Assembly (NCBI GenBank): GCA_002261195.1
Contig: MVBO01000056.1
Location: 21,441 to 85,440 of the forward strand
Direction: 5' to 3'
Origin: Bifiguratus adelaidae
Lineage: Eukaryota; Mucoromycota; Endogonomycetes; Endogonales
Length of the DNA: 64,000 nucleotides
How positions within the stretch are numbered: position 1 is the first letter of the stretch; every line of letters begins with the position of its first letter. Under the pieces are notes generated by a model. It was not told where the DNA came from. It searched no databases and saw nothing but the letters and a program-made list of their open reading frames with translations. This document shows positions 1 through 9,908 of this stretch, piece by piece. The translations under genes and the position numbers were made by a program.

Positions 1-1550
1 CTGGTGATGCCTTTATGAGTCCGCAATTTCAAGAGACGCTGAAGGGAAACTCCATGTTGTTGAATGCACTCGGTAAGCTTCATGCGAGCTATTGCTTTCT
101 CGATATGTGTTGACGAGCTGCCGCAGACTTGCAATATGGTGATGTCGTCAACATCAAGCACGTCAATACGAATGCCTATCTGCATTCTCATTTGGAAAAT
201 TATCCTTTGCGTTATGAGGATGGTCGTATTTCTTCTCAAGGACAGATGATTACTGGATATCCCTTCAATGACAGCAACAACAATTGGAGAATCCATCCCA
301 GAGAACCTCTTTCGGTCGATTTGCCTGTTGATGCTCCGGAGCGATTTGTCAAGAATGGCGATGTCCTCCAACTGGAACACTTGAATACTCAGTCCATGCT
401 GCTGACTCACGATGTGGCGTCTCCTCTCATGGCTACCAATACCGAATTTACCACAATGCCAAAGAACGATACGAGTAGAGTCTACGAGCAATTGTTCCGC
501 GTCGAAATTCATGCCGGCGCTGAGGGAGAGCATATCAAGAGTGTTGCCTCCTACATTCGATTCGTTCATCTGGATACCGGAGTTGCCATGTGGACTCACC
601 AAGACAAGCCACTACCTGAATGGGGTCATGGACAACAGGAAGTGAATGGCAACAAGAATGTCTTAGACCGAACCAATCTCTGGTTTGTGTCCGACGTGGT
701 GGGCAAGAATGGTGAGTCCTCCGTGCGCCTCTGGCAGGGAATTTGACCCAATTGTGTTTTAGCCACCGAAATCAATGCGCACAAACACAAGTCCGTGCGC
801 GAAATGAACTTTTTGAGCAAGTTCCTTGAACTCCAAGCAGCCATGCTGAGTCACAACGCTGCACTCACCAGCTCTCATCCTTACTCATCCGACCCCATAT
901 CTTGGCCTTTCCTTCTCAAGGGCATTTCCTTTTGGACACAAAACAGCACTCGACGGCAAATCTACCTGCTTGGTAACCCGATTGGTTGGTGGCTCGCCGC
1001 TGGCTCGCTGGCTGTCTTTGCCGGTGTGACGCTTGCTGATGCCATCGCACGGCGACGAGGCATGGACGCCATTGATGATGGTAAGTCGCACCAAAGTCCC
1101 TTCCACGTGTATGTAACATGTCCTGCAGTGGTCCGATCCCGGTTACTCAATTCGACCGGCTTCTTTGTCATCGCTTGGGCCCTCCACTATGCGCCCTTCT
1201 TCCTCATGGGCCGTCAACTCTTTCTCCATCACTATCTACCCGCTCTCATCTTCAGTTACATGGTCTATGCCACCATCTTCAATTTCATGTTTGTGGACGG
1301 CGTTGATTACCCCTGTTCATCCGAGGTCTTGACGTCGCCCGTGAATGCACGTCTAAGACAAAGTATTTGGCCACGTCAACAGGCGCGAGTTTCTGCCAAG
1401 ACTTATGCGGTCGCTGCCCTACTCGTGACGATTCATTTTGCATCGTTCTGGTTCTTTTCGCCCTTAACCTATGGTACGGTGACCTTGGATGTTCCAGGTG
1501 TGCAGGCGAGACAATGGCTCAAACCTTGGGAATTTCATTTTTCAAAATAG
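1..1550 (+). CDS. PMT4: Protein O-mannosyltransferase, PMT4/POMT1 class (5' end outside window)
   Basis: An ER membrane enzyme that moves mannose from dolichyl-phosphate mannose to Ser/Thr of secretory and wall proteins. The visible part is the C-terminal two thirds: MIR repeats first, then a hydrophobic multi-helix tail. Exons read about 3-72, 127-711, 763-1080 and 1129-1550, all with GT-AG junctions that keep frame. The MIR segment contains YPLRYEDGRISSQGQ followed by a TGYP-N-D-N-N block, which in the family marks the Pmt4 class rather than Pmt1 or Pmt2. The tail ends WLKPWEFHF, also Pmt4-like, and the stop is TAG at 1548-1550. The catalytic N-terminal loop lies upstream of the window. It converges on the UDP-GlcNAc pathway gene at 1756. 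Confidence 0.95.
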
Positions 1551-1755
1551 TCATGGTCATGGTTCTCCTAAAGCTCATGTTTGAACATTAAGAAAATGAC
1601 ATGCTTCACGTTGCATAATGATCCTAAATGGACCTTGTATTCTCTTTTTTTCGGACAATTTTATCTTTCTAAATGGTTCCATCTAGGTCGCCAGCTAAAT
1701 AAATGTGTGCCAAAGCGCTGAAAGGAGAGGTTGGCTAACGGTGCACGAGGTATAT

Positions 1756-3815
1756 CTAGGCATACAATTGCACCAACTCCACCACTTTGACGATGAGTTC
1801 GTCACATTCCGCCCGAGAAGCTGCCTCTGCATACACGCGAACCGCATCTTCAGTACCAGAAGCACTAGAACAATGCGTCAATTTGGCGCGTCATGCTACG
1901 AATCGTGGACTACCTACCGAACAAACGACCGACCGCTGCTGTACTTGGCTACTTCGGCATCAATGGCTGCTTGCAAATCTTTAGGTTCCGTCAACTGTCG
2001 TTCGGCATTCGTTGTTTTGAATTTGTTGCGGTTGGGCACGATGACCTTGGCCAACTTGTTAGGCAAGTCGGTGTAAGCGGCGTCCCACTTGGCGAGATCC
2101 CATTGCTTGTGTGCAAGGATAGCTTCAACGAGAAGCATGTCAGACATGGCATCGCCGACAGTTTGATTGATAAGCTCTGTGAGAGCTTTCAGTTGAGCAA
2201 GCGCTTCAGCTTGGGCTGGAGTGCGTCTAGGGAATAAAGCATAAGCGACCATGCTAAGGTTAGCCTCTGATGGACTCACTCTTCCGCGTTGCGAATGGCC
2301 TGTTGTGCAGCAGAGCTAAACAAGACGGTACCATGACCATTGGCCTCAAAGTAGACACCGACATCGTAGCGTTCAGCCTCGTGATGAAGATGCTTCACGC
2401 CGGTGGAGACACAGGAGACGGGTACTTTCTATAAGCCCTTAGTACGCCGGCTTGTCCCCTTTCGTCCTTGGCGACTTACCAGAGTCTTTTCGAGATAGTG
2501 GGTAGAGCTTCCGTTGGCATACGCGGTTTGCACAACACCGACCTTGATTTGGTCAGCGAGTTCGGCAGCCTTCACCACATCAATAATGAACATGGCAGCC
2601 AGGCTCGCAATCTTGTCGCCATCCAAGAGTCGAAAGTTACTTTCTGAACGCAATATCATGAACAGCTGTGCTTTATCCATACATGTGACTTACCGTCGTC
2701 CACATAGTAGTAGACAATGCGATCAGCATCACCATCATAGGAGCATGCACGGTTACCAGGTTGCAAGGTCGAACCCAAAGGCAAGCTTTGCGTCGTCTTG
2801 ACATAGTCCGCACCACACTGTCATTGCATATGGTCAGCGGCTTTGCGCGCAGAAGCTTAAAGGCCATGTCACCGGCACACGTACCTCGAAGTTGAGCTTT
2901 CCCTTGACACCAACGGCATCGTTCACAATCTTCACATCCAAAACATCATCAATGTATTTGGCCAATTCGCGCAATTTGGGCGCACCGACACCATTAGCGC
3001 AATCCACATGGATAGGCGAAAGCTTCTTGATGTTTGCCTTTACAACAATGGTCAGCATACACAGCTCGTCGCATGCCAAGATCAACTTGCCATAATCTGC
3101 TTAAATGCCTTGGACAACTTCTCATAGTAGCCTTCTTCCGTGGGCTCACCATAACGAGCCATGGGATCATTTTGCGTATTGAGACATCGTACAGCATAGT
3201 GCAATTGAGGGGTGGTCTTTAGGCCAAAATTGATGGCCTCAACCCCACATGCCCCAAGCGCATCCTCCAGAGCAGCTACCAAAGCAGGACAACTCGGCCG
3301 AGTGTCGAAACCGTAAACGACTTTGGGCTTCTTGCTCACATCGACCTTGGCGACTTGAATCAAATCCTCAAAGTACTTGACAAGCGCAGCGTCATCGGCA
3401 GCATTCGCAAGCGAGGTAGCATAGGCTTCCCAGCTTTGTTGCAACATTTCACCCCGCGGATCCACCAGCTTGACCCCATTGTCCTGTATCATGGTCAATG
3501 CACCGATAACGTCAGAAGGAATAGCCGAGGGCCGGCAAAGCTCACCTCTTCCGGATTATGCGAGGCCGTAATCATCACACCAATGTATTGCCCATCCATC
3601 TTGGCGGAGCGCAAAGCAGCCAGCAAGCCAACGCGAAACACGACGCAGTCAAGCAGGTCAGCCCTAAATGACATGTCAATGGCGATGCACTACAAGGTCC
3701 TTCATGCTTACTTCATGCGAAAGCCAGCTGTACCATACGCATATTTGATGCTGGCTTCCTTTGGATGCTTGGCAGATGCCTGAGCAATCCGCTGAACGTC
3801 AAATGCAGGTGACAT
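1756..3815 (-). CDS. PCM1: Phosphoacetylglucosamine mutase (AGM1/PCM1)
   Basis: Interconverts GlcNAc-6-P and GlcNAc-1-P, the step before UDP-GlcNAc, so it feeds chitin, N-glycans and GPI anchors. Nine exons (complement 3712-3815, 3546-3663, 3091-3483, 2885-3037, 2694-2817, 2480-2643, 2280-2428, 1918-2226, 1756-1864) give a 540-residue protein, the usual family length. Visible motifs are the catalytic serine loop TASHNPEE, the metal loop SYDGDADR, the sugar-binding EANGHG and the phosphate loop [15 protein letters not shown]. Intron 3 (3038-3090) starts with GC (gcaagt) instead of GT. The start ATG lies only 39 bp after the stop of the upstream tropomyosin gene on the same strand. Confidence 0.96.
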
Positions 3816-3854
3816 ACTGAACAAGAGAATAGGCAAAAGGGGGTGTTTCTGTAT

Positions 3855-4456
3855 TTAGATCTCGTCTAGTTGTCGACTCATTTCCTCCAACTCGTTTCTA
3901 GTCGCATCATACTTGGCCTTAAGCTCTTCATACTTTTTGTCCTTTTCCATCAACTCTTGCTCAAGCACAGTGATCTTGCGTTCAAAGGTTTCTGCCTTCA
4001 AATCAGCTTCAGTGTAGCTAAGGAAGAGGGAGTGTGAGATGTTGGATGGAACACGATAGGTGTATATCATTTATAGAGAGAGAGACTTACTTTTTGCTGT
4101 GGGTGGCTAGACCACTCTCCGCCTTCTCTAGCTGTTCTTCCAAGTTCTTGATGCGGATTTGAAGGGAGAGAATTTCATGGTCCTTGGAGGTATGTTCAGC
4201 TTCCAACTGCTTGGATCTTTGTTCAGCCGCCTCAGCACGGCCATGGGCAGCATCGGATTCGGCGCGAAGGGCAGCAAGTCTCTGTAGACGACATGGACAA
4301 CAAGAGGCCAAAAAGTCAGTATGGCCGTTTTTCAGGTTGCTCAGGTGTAACCATAAGGTATACGAGTGCCTAGCTCACTGTTTATGACCAACAGTGGTCC
4401 ACAGATGCACACCACCTCGAGAGCATGTCATCACCCACCTCCTTGATCTTTTCCAT
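3855..4456 (-). CDS. Tropomyosin, unusually short (123 residues)
   Basis: A coiled-coil dimer that would polymerise along actin cables. Exons are 4439-4456 (18 nt, MEKIKE), 4091-4281 and 3855-4017. The protein is one continuous charged heptad repeat rich in Ala, Glu, Lys and Leu. Its start (M-E-K-I-K-E, then LAALRAES) and its tail (AETFERK, ending MSRQLDEI) resemble the ends of yeast Tpm2 and S. pombe Cdc8. Those proteins have 161 residues; this one has 123, about one 40-residue actin period less, missing from the middle. Neither intron (157 and 73 nt) contains an obvious extra exon. The identity is firm; the exact length depends on the hand-made splice model. Confidence 0.88.
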
Positions 4457-4600
4457 GGCGAAAGGTGTAGAGTACAGGTAAAAGAGAGAGTGTGAAGAAA
4501 AACTGGGGCGTGTCTGCTCTTAATTCACATTCGCGCCGGGATTTCCATAAAAGGCATTTGCTCATAACTTCCGACTTTGGTATGCACCTTTTTACATTGC

Positions 4601-5371
4601 ATGGGCAGTGGAAAACGTAAGCGGAATGAGGGGGAGGAAGACGTCAAGGACGAGAAACGCCTCCGCTTGGAAAAGAAAAAGCGAAAGCAAGAGGCGGAAC
4701 AAGGGATCCCGGCTTCAGATCCAAAGGGTCGAGACTCCAAGACTACAAGGTCCCGTGTCGATCCGGTATCCGAGACGTTGAAGGCAGACAAGGACAGCAG
4801 GAACGAAAGGAAGGCTAAAAAGGACAAGAAGGGAAAGAAAGAGGATAAGGATGTAAACGGAATGGACGAGAAGAAAAAGAAGAAGGAGAAGGAGAAGAAG
4901 GAAAAGAAAAAGGCAAAGGAGCCGAAAGATGACAACACATCCCTAGCCGAAGCCTCCAGCAAACAGACCTCGTCCAAAAAGAAAATGAAGGCGTCAAAGC
5001 GCAAGCAAGATGATGGCGACAAGAAGACAACTGAGAAAGCGACAACTTCCGAAAATTCCGCTGAAGCTGCTGCCAAAGCGACCGAGTCCGCGCAACCTGC
5101 TGGTTGGAACGATTGGTCAAAAGCGACCTTTGAGGGTGATGCCAGTCGACAGGACAAGTTTTTGCGACTTTTAGGCGGCAAAAAGAAGGATTCGACCGGC
5201 AAAGGACTATTTGGATCCCTTCAACCGAGCGGAACATCCACCTTTGATTCGGCCATTGATGCGAATGTAGCCAAGCGGATAGAGCAGGACATGACCAAGC
5301 AATTTGAGGATGGGTTAAAGTTTCGCAAGCAAAAGCAAATGGGTAAACGTGGAGGTCTTGGTTTCAATTAG
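4601..5371 (+). CDS. Lysine-rich protein with C-terminal SMAP (small acidic protein-like) domain
   Basis: A single-exon gene of 256 codons. Residues about 1-165 are low-complexity Lys/Glu with many nuclear-localisation-like KKKK clusters, suggesting a nucleolar or nuclear protein. The last 85 or so residues hold the conserved SMAP pattern: W-x2-W-x2-ATFEGD, RQDKFLRLLGGKK and a C-terminal KRGGLGFN. In animals this domain occurs in SMAP and in lysine-rich nucleolar protein KNOP1; no precise biochemical role is established. The ATG at 4601 is the first in frame. An upstream in-frame TTG at 4577 is not needed. It diverges from the tropomyosin gene across 144 bp. Confidence 0.75.
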   Translation: MGSGKRKRNEGEEDVKDEKRLRLEKKKRKQEAEQGIPASDPKGRDSKTTRSRVDPVSETLKADKDSRNERKAKKDKKGKKEDKDVNGMDEKKKKKEKEKKEKKKAKEPKDDNTSLAEASSKQTSSKKKMKASKRKQDDGDKKTTEKATTSENSAEAAAKATESAQPAGWNDWSKATFEGDASRQDKFLRLLGGKKKDSTGKGLFGSLQPSGTSTFDSAIDANVAKRIEQDMTKQFEDGLKFRKQKQMGKRGGLGFN

Positions 5372-5455
5372 CACATTGTGCCTCTCTTTACGACGGGTGA
5401 TTTGCACCTATAAAAAATTACACGTTCAAGTGTATAACAATACATGTTCATCTCT

Positions 5456-6586
5456 TCAATACATGCTTTTGAGCAACTCTTTGAGGCTTTGCTGTCTTTG
5501 CTCATCCACCTGCCGTCCTTCTTTACGTGATCTGGCCACGCTCTTTTCCAAGATGGGATCTAAATCCTCCTCCTTGACACCAATATCACTCAGACGAATA
5601 GGAAGACCTAGGGATTGGATCAGCTCTTGAACAGCATCGGCAGCCGCCAACGCATCCGCACGGTCCCCATTGGTAGGTTTTTGGAGAGCATCGCGATGAA
5701 TTCGGGCCAATTGAGCCGTCAATTCGCCATCCGAATCTTGTTCCACCATGTACCGCATCACATAGGGCAAGCACACACAGGACGAAATACCATGTCCAAC
5801 ATTGTAGGCCGCGCCAATACGCTTAGAGATGGTATGGGAGAGCATTTCATGCTTGGACGGCGCATGGGTATTGGTCGTGGCCACGTAAAACATGGATTGC
5901 CAAGCGGCCACTTGGAGGTCAGCCCGAGGCTTCAAGGCATCGGGGTTTCGTTTGGACATCGGTAGCTGGGTGAAAATAGTCCGGATGCTCTCTAATGCCA
6001 TCGGCGTAGCTACTGGATTGTACGTATAGAGCGTTTCCACTGAATGATCGAGAGCCCGGATGCCCGTGGTCAGCCATAATTGCTCTGGCGTGGACACCGT
6101 CACCTCAGGGTCCAAAATGACGCAAACAGGCTGACATTTCTGGTCCGAGAAGCCCTCCTTGTGAATTCTTCCGGATGCATCAGGCTGAGAAATGCCTACG
6201 CCTGGGGAGAATTCTGCCGCGCTCAGTGTAGTTGGTATCGCAATCACTGGGATATAGGCATCCCCGGATGAAATGCCTTTGGAGATGGCCTTGGCCCCGT
6301 CCACCACCGAGCCGCCACCAAAAGCAACGATGACATCCGCACCAAGAGACTTGGCCTTCTGCACGGCGCTATCCACACTCGCTTGAGGCGTATGCTGGGA
6401 AATATCCGTGACCGTGAGGGCCGCTCTGCAGAGTTGTTGCACTTGTCCGACGAGCGGCGTCGTGGATAGCGACTTGCTACATAGCAACAAGACCTTTTTG
6501 GCACATTCAGTCTCCTTGCTCAGCGACTTTAGAGCACCTTGGCCGTAGTAGATACGCTTCAACTGTGCTTGCGTGATAAAAGACAT
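5456..6586 (-). CDS. Iron-containing alcohol dehydrogenase family protein, maleylacetate reductase-like
   Basis: A single-exon, 376-residue NAD(P)H-dependent dehydrogenase of the group III (iron) ADH superfamily. The nucleotide loop is VAFGGGSVVDGAKAI. The metal or active-site region shows ALDHSVE and, later, a SHTI-x-KRIGA segment followed by NVGHG-x-S, close to the maleylacetate reductase branch, which reduces maleylacetate to 3-oxoadipate in aromatic degradation. The substrate cannot be fixed from motifs. The start chosen is MSFITQAQ at 6586; a longer in-frame reading upstream would run toward the divergent gene. Only 66 bp separate it from the CoA-transferase start at 6653, so both probably share one promoter. 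Confidence 0.85.
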   Translation of the reverse strand: MSFITQAQLKRIYYGQGALKSLSKETECAKKVLLLCSKSLSTTPLVGQVQQLCRAALTVTDISQHTPQASVDSAVQKAKSLGADVIVAFGGGSVVDGAKAISKGISSGDAYIPVIAIPTTLSAAEFSPGVGISQPDASGRIHKEGFSDQKCQPVCVILDPEVTVSTPEQLWLTTGIRALDHSVETLYTYNPVATPMALESIRTIFTQLPMSKRNPDALKPRADLQVAAWQSMFYVATTNTHAPSKHEMLSHTISKRIGAAYNVGHGISSCVCLPYVMRYMVEQDSDGELTAQLARIHRDALQKPTNGDRADALAAADAVQELIQSLGLPIRLSDIGVKEEDLDPILEKSVARSRKEGRQVDEQRQQSLKELLKSMY

Positions 6587-6652
6587 GTAAAGATTCAAAT
6601 CATCGATCCGGAAAATGTCGTTTAGCCCAATTCGGGCTATGCGTTTGATCCA

Positions 6653-8032
6653 ATGGCATCCATCTCTCGACAACTCTGCAAGGAACTCGCGCTACCCGAG
6701 AGCCTTCTAGATTATCTTGAATACACCGGTCCATCCCATGTGTTGCCATCGTCTTTTCAAGTCACCCTTGCCGCACAAGCAAGTATCGGGACATGTGCAC
6801 TCGCGGCGAGTTATCTCCACCACCTTCGAGGCGCCTTTCTACAACACATCCGTGTCAATAGCGCTCATGCTTGCGCTGAGTTTAGAAGCGAACGATACCT
6901 TCGCGTGAATGACAAGAATACCCCCGAGTTATGGGACAAGATCGCTGGGAATTATCCGTGCAAAGATCGATACCTTCGACTTCACACCAATTTCGAGCAT
7001 CATCGGGATGGCGTGTTGCGACTGCTGGAATGCGATAATGATAGACAAGCCGTGGCGGAGGTGTTGAAGAGTTGGGAAGCGTTCGAATTTGAGGAGCTGG
7101 CTTCGCAACACAAGATGGTGGTTGCGGCCATGCGCTCGATGGACGAGTGGAAGGCGCATCCCCAAGGCAAAGCAATTGATATGGAACCTCTTGTGGCCGT
7201 GGAACAGTTGACGACCGGTTCACCGCGTGTATTGCCCTTAAGGCGCCGACCTTTGAGTGGTATCCGGGTGCTGGATCTCACCCGGATCATTGCCGGTCCG
7301 GTATGCGGTAGAGCTTTGGCGGCGCATGGTGCGGACGTGTTGCTGGTTACAAGTCCCAATCTACCATTCGTCAGCCCTCTGGTGATCGATACTGGGCGAG
7401 GCAAACGGTCGTGTTACATTGATCTCAAGACAGAGCAAGGCAAGCAGACGCTGGAGAGCTTGATTCGGGATGCCGACGTGCTTATTCAAGGTTATCGACC
7501 TCATGGTATCGCTGATCTGGGATTCTCTCCTCAGCGCGTGGCTGAGTTGAATCCGAATATTGTCTATGTCTCTTTGACGGCTTATGGATACTCTGGACCA
7601 TGGCAGGACAAGCGTGGATTTGATTCTCTGGTTCAAATGACCACCGGTATAAGCGATGCGGAAGGCAAGGCATCTGGAGCGATGGGACCACGCCAATTGC
7701 CTGCACAAGTGCTGGATCATGCTTCTGGATACTTGATGGCACTCGGAGCCATCACGGCACTGGCTCGTCGTACCATCCATGGCGGAACGTATCATGTCAA
7801 GGTCTCGCTAGCTAAAACAAGTCAGTGGCTCCAAAGTTTGGGCAGACTAGACCAACATGGATTCGATCTGGCTGATCCGACGCTGCAAGGTGTGACACCG
7901 TTCATGTCCAAGGTGCCTTCGGGATTTGGTACCTTGTTCGTCGTCAATCATGCTGCGGAGATGGAAGTCACACCTTGTGAATGGACGCTGCCATCCGTTC
8001 CACTAGGGACGCACTCTCCTGCATGGATATAG
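6653..8032 (+). CDS. CoA-transferase family III (CaiB/BaiF) protein
   Basis: 459 residues, uninterrupted. The family moves CoA between carboxylic acids or racemises 2-methylacyl-CoAs through an acyl-CoA intermediate. Residues about 200-400 carry the recognisable core: a RVLDLTRIIAGP start, a DTGRGKRSCYIDLK loop, ADVLIQGYRP and a YGYSGPW motif. The N-terminal 200 residues resemble the extra half seen in many fungal members of the family. It is divergent from the iron dehydrogenase gene with 66 bp between starts, and I infer a joint role in organic-acid or aromatic catabolism. It converges on CHS7 (99 bp between stops). Confidence 0.88.
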   Translation: MASISRQLCKELALPESLLDYLEYTGPSHVLPSSFQVTLAAQASIGTCALAASYLHHLRGAFLQHIRVNSAHACAEFRSERYLRVNDKNTPELWDKIAGNYPCKDRYLRLHTNFEHHRDGVLRLLECDNDRQAVAEVLKSWEAFEFEELASQHKMVVAAMRSMDEWKAHPQGKAIDMEPLVAVEQLTTGSPRVLPLRRRPLSGIRVLDLTRIIAGPVCGRALAAHGADVLLVTSPNLPFVSPLVIDTGRGKRSCYIDLKTEQGKQTLESLIRDADVLIQGYRPHGIADLGFSPQRVAELNPNIVYVSLTAYGYSGPWQDKRGFDSLVQMTTGISDAEGKASGAMGPRQLPAQVLDHASGYLMALGAITALARRTIHGGTYHVKVSLAKTSQWLQSLGRLDQHGFDLADPTLQGVTPFMSKVPSGFGTLFVVNHAAEMEVTPCEWTLPSVPLGTHSPAWI

Positions 8033-8131
8033 AAGGCACGTGTTACAAAAAATTGTCTTTAATGCTCGCTTGGATTGGTATAGAACAAGAACAGTGAGGA
8101 TGCGTGCTTACACGCCAGTGTACACATAGAT

Positions 8132-9528
8132 TTAGTAACCGTCATATTGATATTGCTGACCGTATTGGGGACCTTGAGGATGGCCATAGGGACCATGAGG
8201 CCCTGGTGGGGGTGGTCCAGTGTGATAACCGGGGCCAATGGAGGCTTGGCTTTCAGCCATCATGCCGCCTGGAGGTCCGCCGTAAGGGCCCGTAGCCAAT
8301 TCGTCCTCGCCGAGCAGTTCCTTAACTTCCCAGACATTTTGCTTTGAGCCGACAGAGAATTCCAAATCTTCCTTGGTGATTGAGTCCCAGTACTTGTACA
8401 CCATCATCACGGCCAAAAGCGTACATATGGTACCAAAGAAGAGACCATCAATGTAATGCTTGGCACCGTCACAGATGGTGACAGAAAAGACGTACATGAT
8501 GACCTGACCAATCAAGTAGAAGGAGATACCAAAAAGGATATCTCCCAAGGGCCAGCGGTCGTCCAAGGTGTTGATGACTAGGATAATTTGCAGAATAACG
8601 TAAATGATCAAAGCCGCTCCGTTGAAAATGAAGTAGAAGACCCAAAGGACGCCTGGGTTAGAGTATGAGAATGGACCGAGGTTGAGAAAGGTAGCTGCCG
8701 CGATGAAGCCGACAATGAGGAAGACAGCCAGAGATGAGATTCGAATGGACTGCAAGTCAGGGCATGAGCAAGCCAATGCTGTTCACTTTTTCATCATGGC
8801 ACATACCCAGAGAGACCACGGCGTACCATCTTCTGCGAATTGAAATCCGACAAAGCCGTTCAAAAGCAGGCACCAGAACGTAGTGGATATAAAAGCGACG
8901 TGAACAGCCGTAAAGTACTAGCGTTAAGCGTTAAATACGCAAGATGTCTCGAGGCTTCAAAATAAAAGGAGACTTACTGGGTAAACAACGCTAGCTGTCG
9001 GAATAATGCCACTGACCAGCAATAGCTCAAGGAAGGTTGTCACCATGTAAAGGTAAAAGAACATTACAATTTCCTTGCGACCTATTCAACCGCATAAGAT
9101 ACGTTCAAACAGATGGCGATCGTGTCAGACTCACCGACAGCGGTATACTTTGATTTGATGTGGTAGATCATGATACTCGTCATGACAAGCGCGACGATTT
9201 CGATGATAAGAGTAGCTATAACAAGGCGGCAAGGCGTATGAGCATACGTCTGAATATAACAAGTCAAGGCTGAAATGTCGACCCCAAAGTCAAGATCACC
9301 CACATATACGGATGCATCTATGCAGCAAGTGCGCACAGCCCTTTCACCAGTCCTTCCATTCCACCTACCAGGTTGAAAGATGAGCGTGCCAGCAAAGTCC
9401 ACATTTCGTGAATAACATGTAGGCTCAATGCCGTCATACTTTCCAATCAGGGGACATAGTGTCAGCGCTACAGTGGAGCATACACCATCGAACTGAAGAA
9501 ACTGAAAGTTAAAGTCAATATTGGCCAT
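8132..9528 (-). CDS. CHS7: Chitin synthase export chaperone Chs7
   Basis: A polytopic ER protein needed for chitin synthase to leave the ER. Five exons (complement 9369-9528, 9135-9215, 8978-9081, 8817-8927, 8132-8749) encode 357 residues. Family hallmarks are the N-terminal Cys pattern with [10 protein letters not shown] and [19 protein letters not shown] between the first helices, [25 protein letters not shown] and a [14 protein letters not shown] block near the end. About seven hydrophobic helices are visible. The last 50 residues are a Gly/Pro/Tyr/Gln-rich tail not typical of the yeast protein. Intron 1 (153 nt) is longer than its neighbours. Confidence 0.95.
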
Positions 9529-9759
9529 GCTGATGGTATGCCTCTACAACAAGAGCTTGAAGGGGAAAGCAAAGGAGCGTGTGTTCTATAAATATGGATG
9601 AGACAACAATTTGCCATTTTTGGATGCACCTCCTTTTCACTGCTCAATTCGGACATGCCTCTGTGATGTCATTAGTGTGGCTATATGCTATAGTGTATGA
9701 GCTACTTGTAGCCTTTGACGGCAAACGAAGGGTCGGTCAAAAATGAAGGGCTCGGGAGG

Positions 9760-9771
9760 AAAAATAAAAAA
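9760..9771 (-). terminator. RNA polymerase III T-run terminator of tRNA-Gly
   Basis: On the minus strand, directly after the tRNA discriminator base, the sequence reads six T, one A, five T. A run of four or more T downstream of a tRNA is the standard Pol III stop. Confidence 0.8.
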
Positions 9772-9842
9772 TGCAATCTCCGGGAATCGAACCCGGGTCT
9801 CCCGCGTGGCAGGCGAGAATTATACCACTAAACCAAGATTGC
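9772..9842 (-). tRNA. tRNA-Gly (anticodon GCC)
   Basis: A 71-nt cloverleaf on the minus strand without an intron. The acceptor stem pairs GCAATCT with AGATTGC, followed by discriminator A. The D arm carries GGTTTAGTGGTA, which doubles as the Pol III A box. The anticodon arm reads CTCGC-CTGCCAC-GCGGG with anticodon GCC. The T arm has GGTTCGATTCC, the B box. No CCA is encoded, as expected for a eukaryotic nuclear tRNA. It sits alone between CHS7 and the Zn2Cys6 regulator. Confidence 0.97.
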
Positions 9843-9908
9843 TTTCGATAAAAATCTCTAAAGGTAAAATAATATATTCGCAATAATTTTGAGTAATTTG
9901 TGTTTTAA

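Noticed and set aside
4525-5202. 225-codon minus-strand open frame rich in Ser and Phe
   Set aside because: It is the antisense of the Lys/Glu-rich SMAP-domain gene; AAG/GAG repeats read as CTT/CTC on the other strand.
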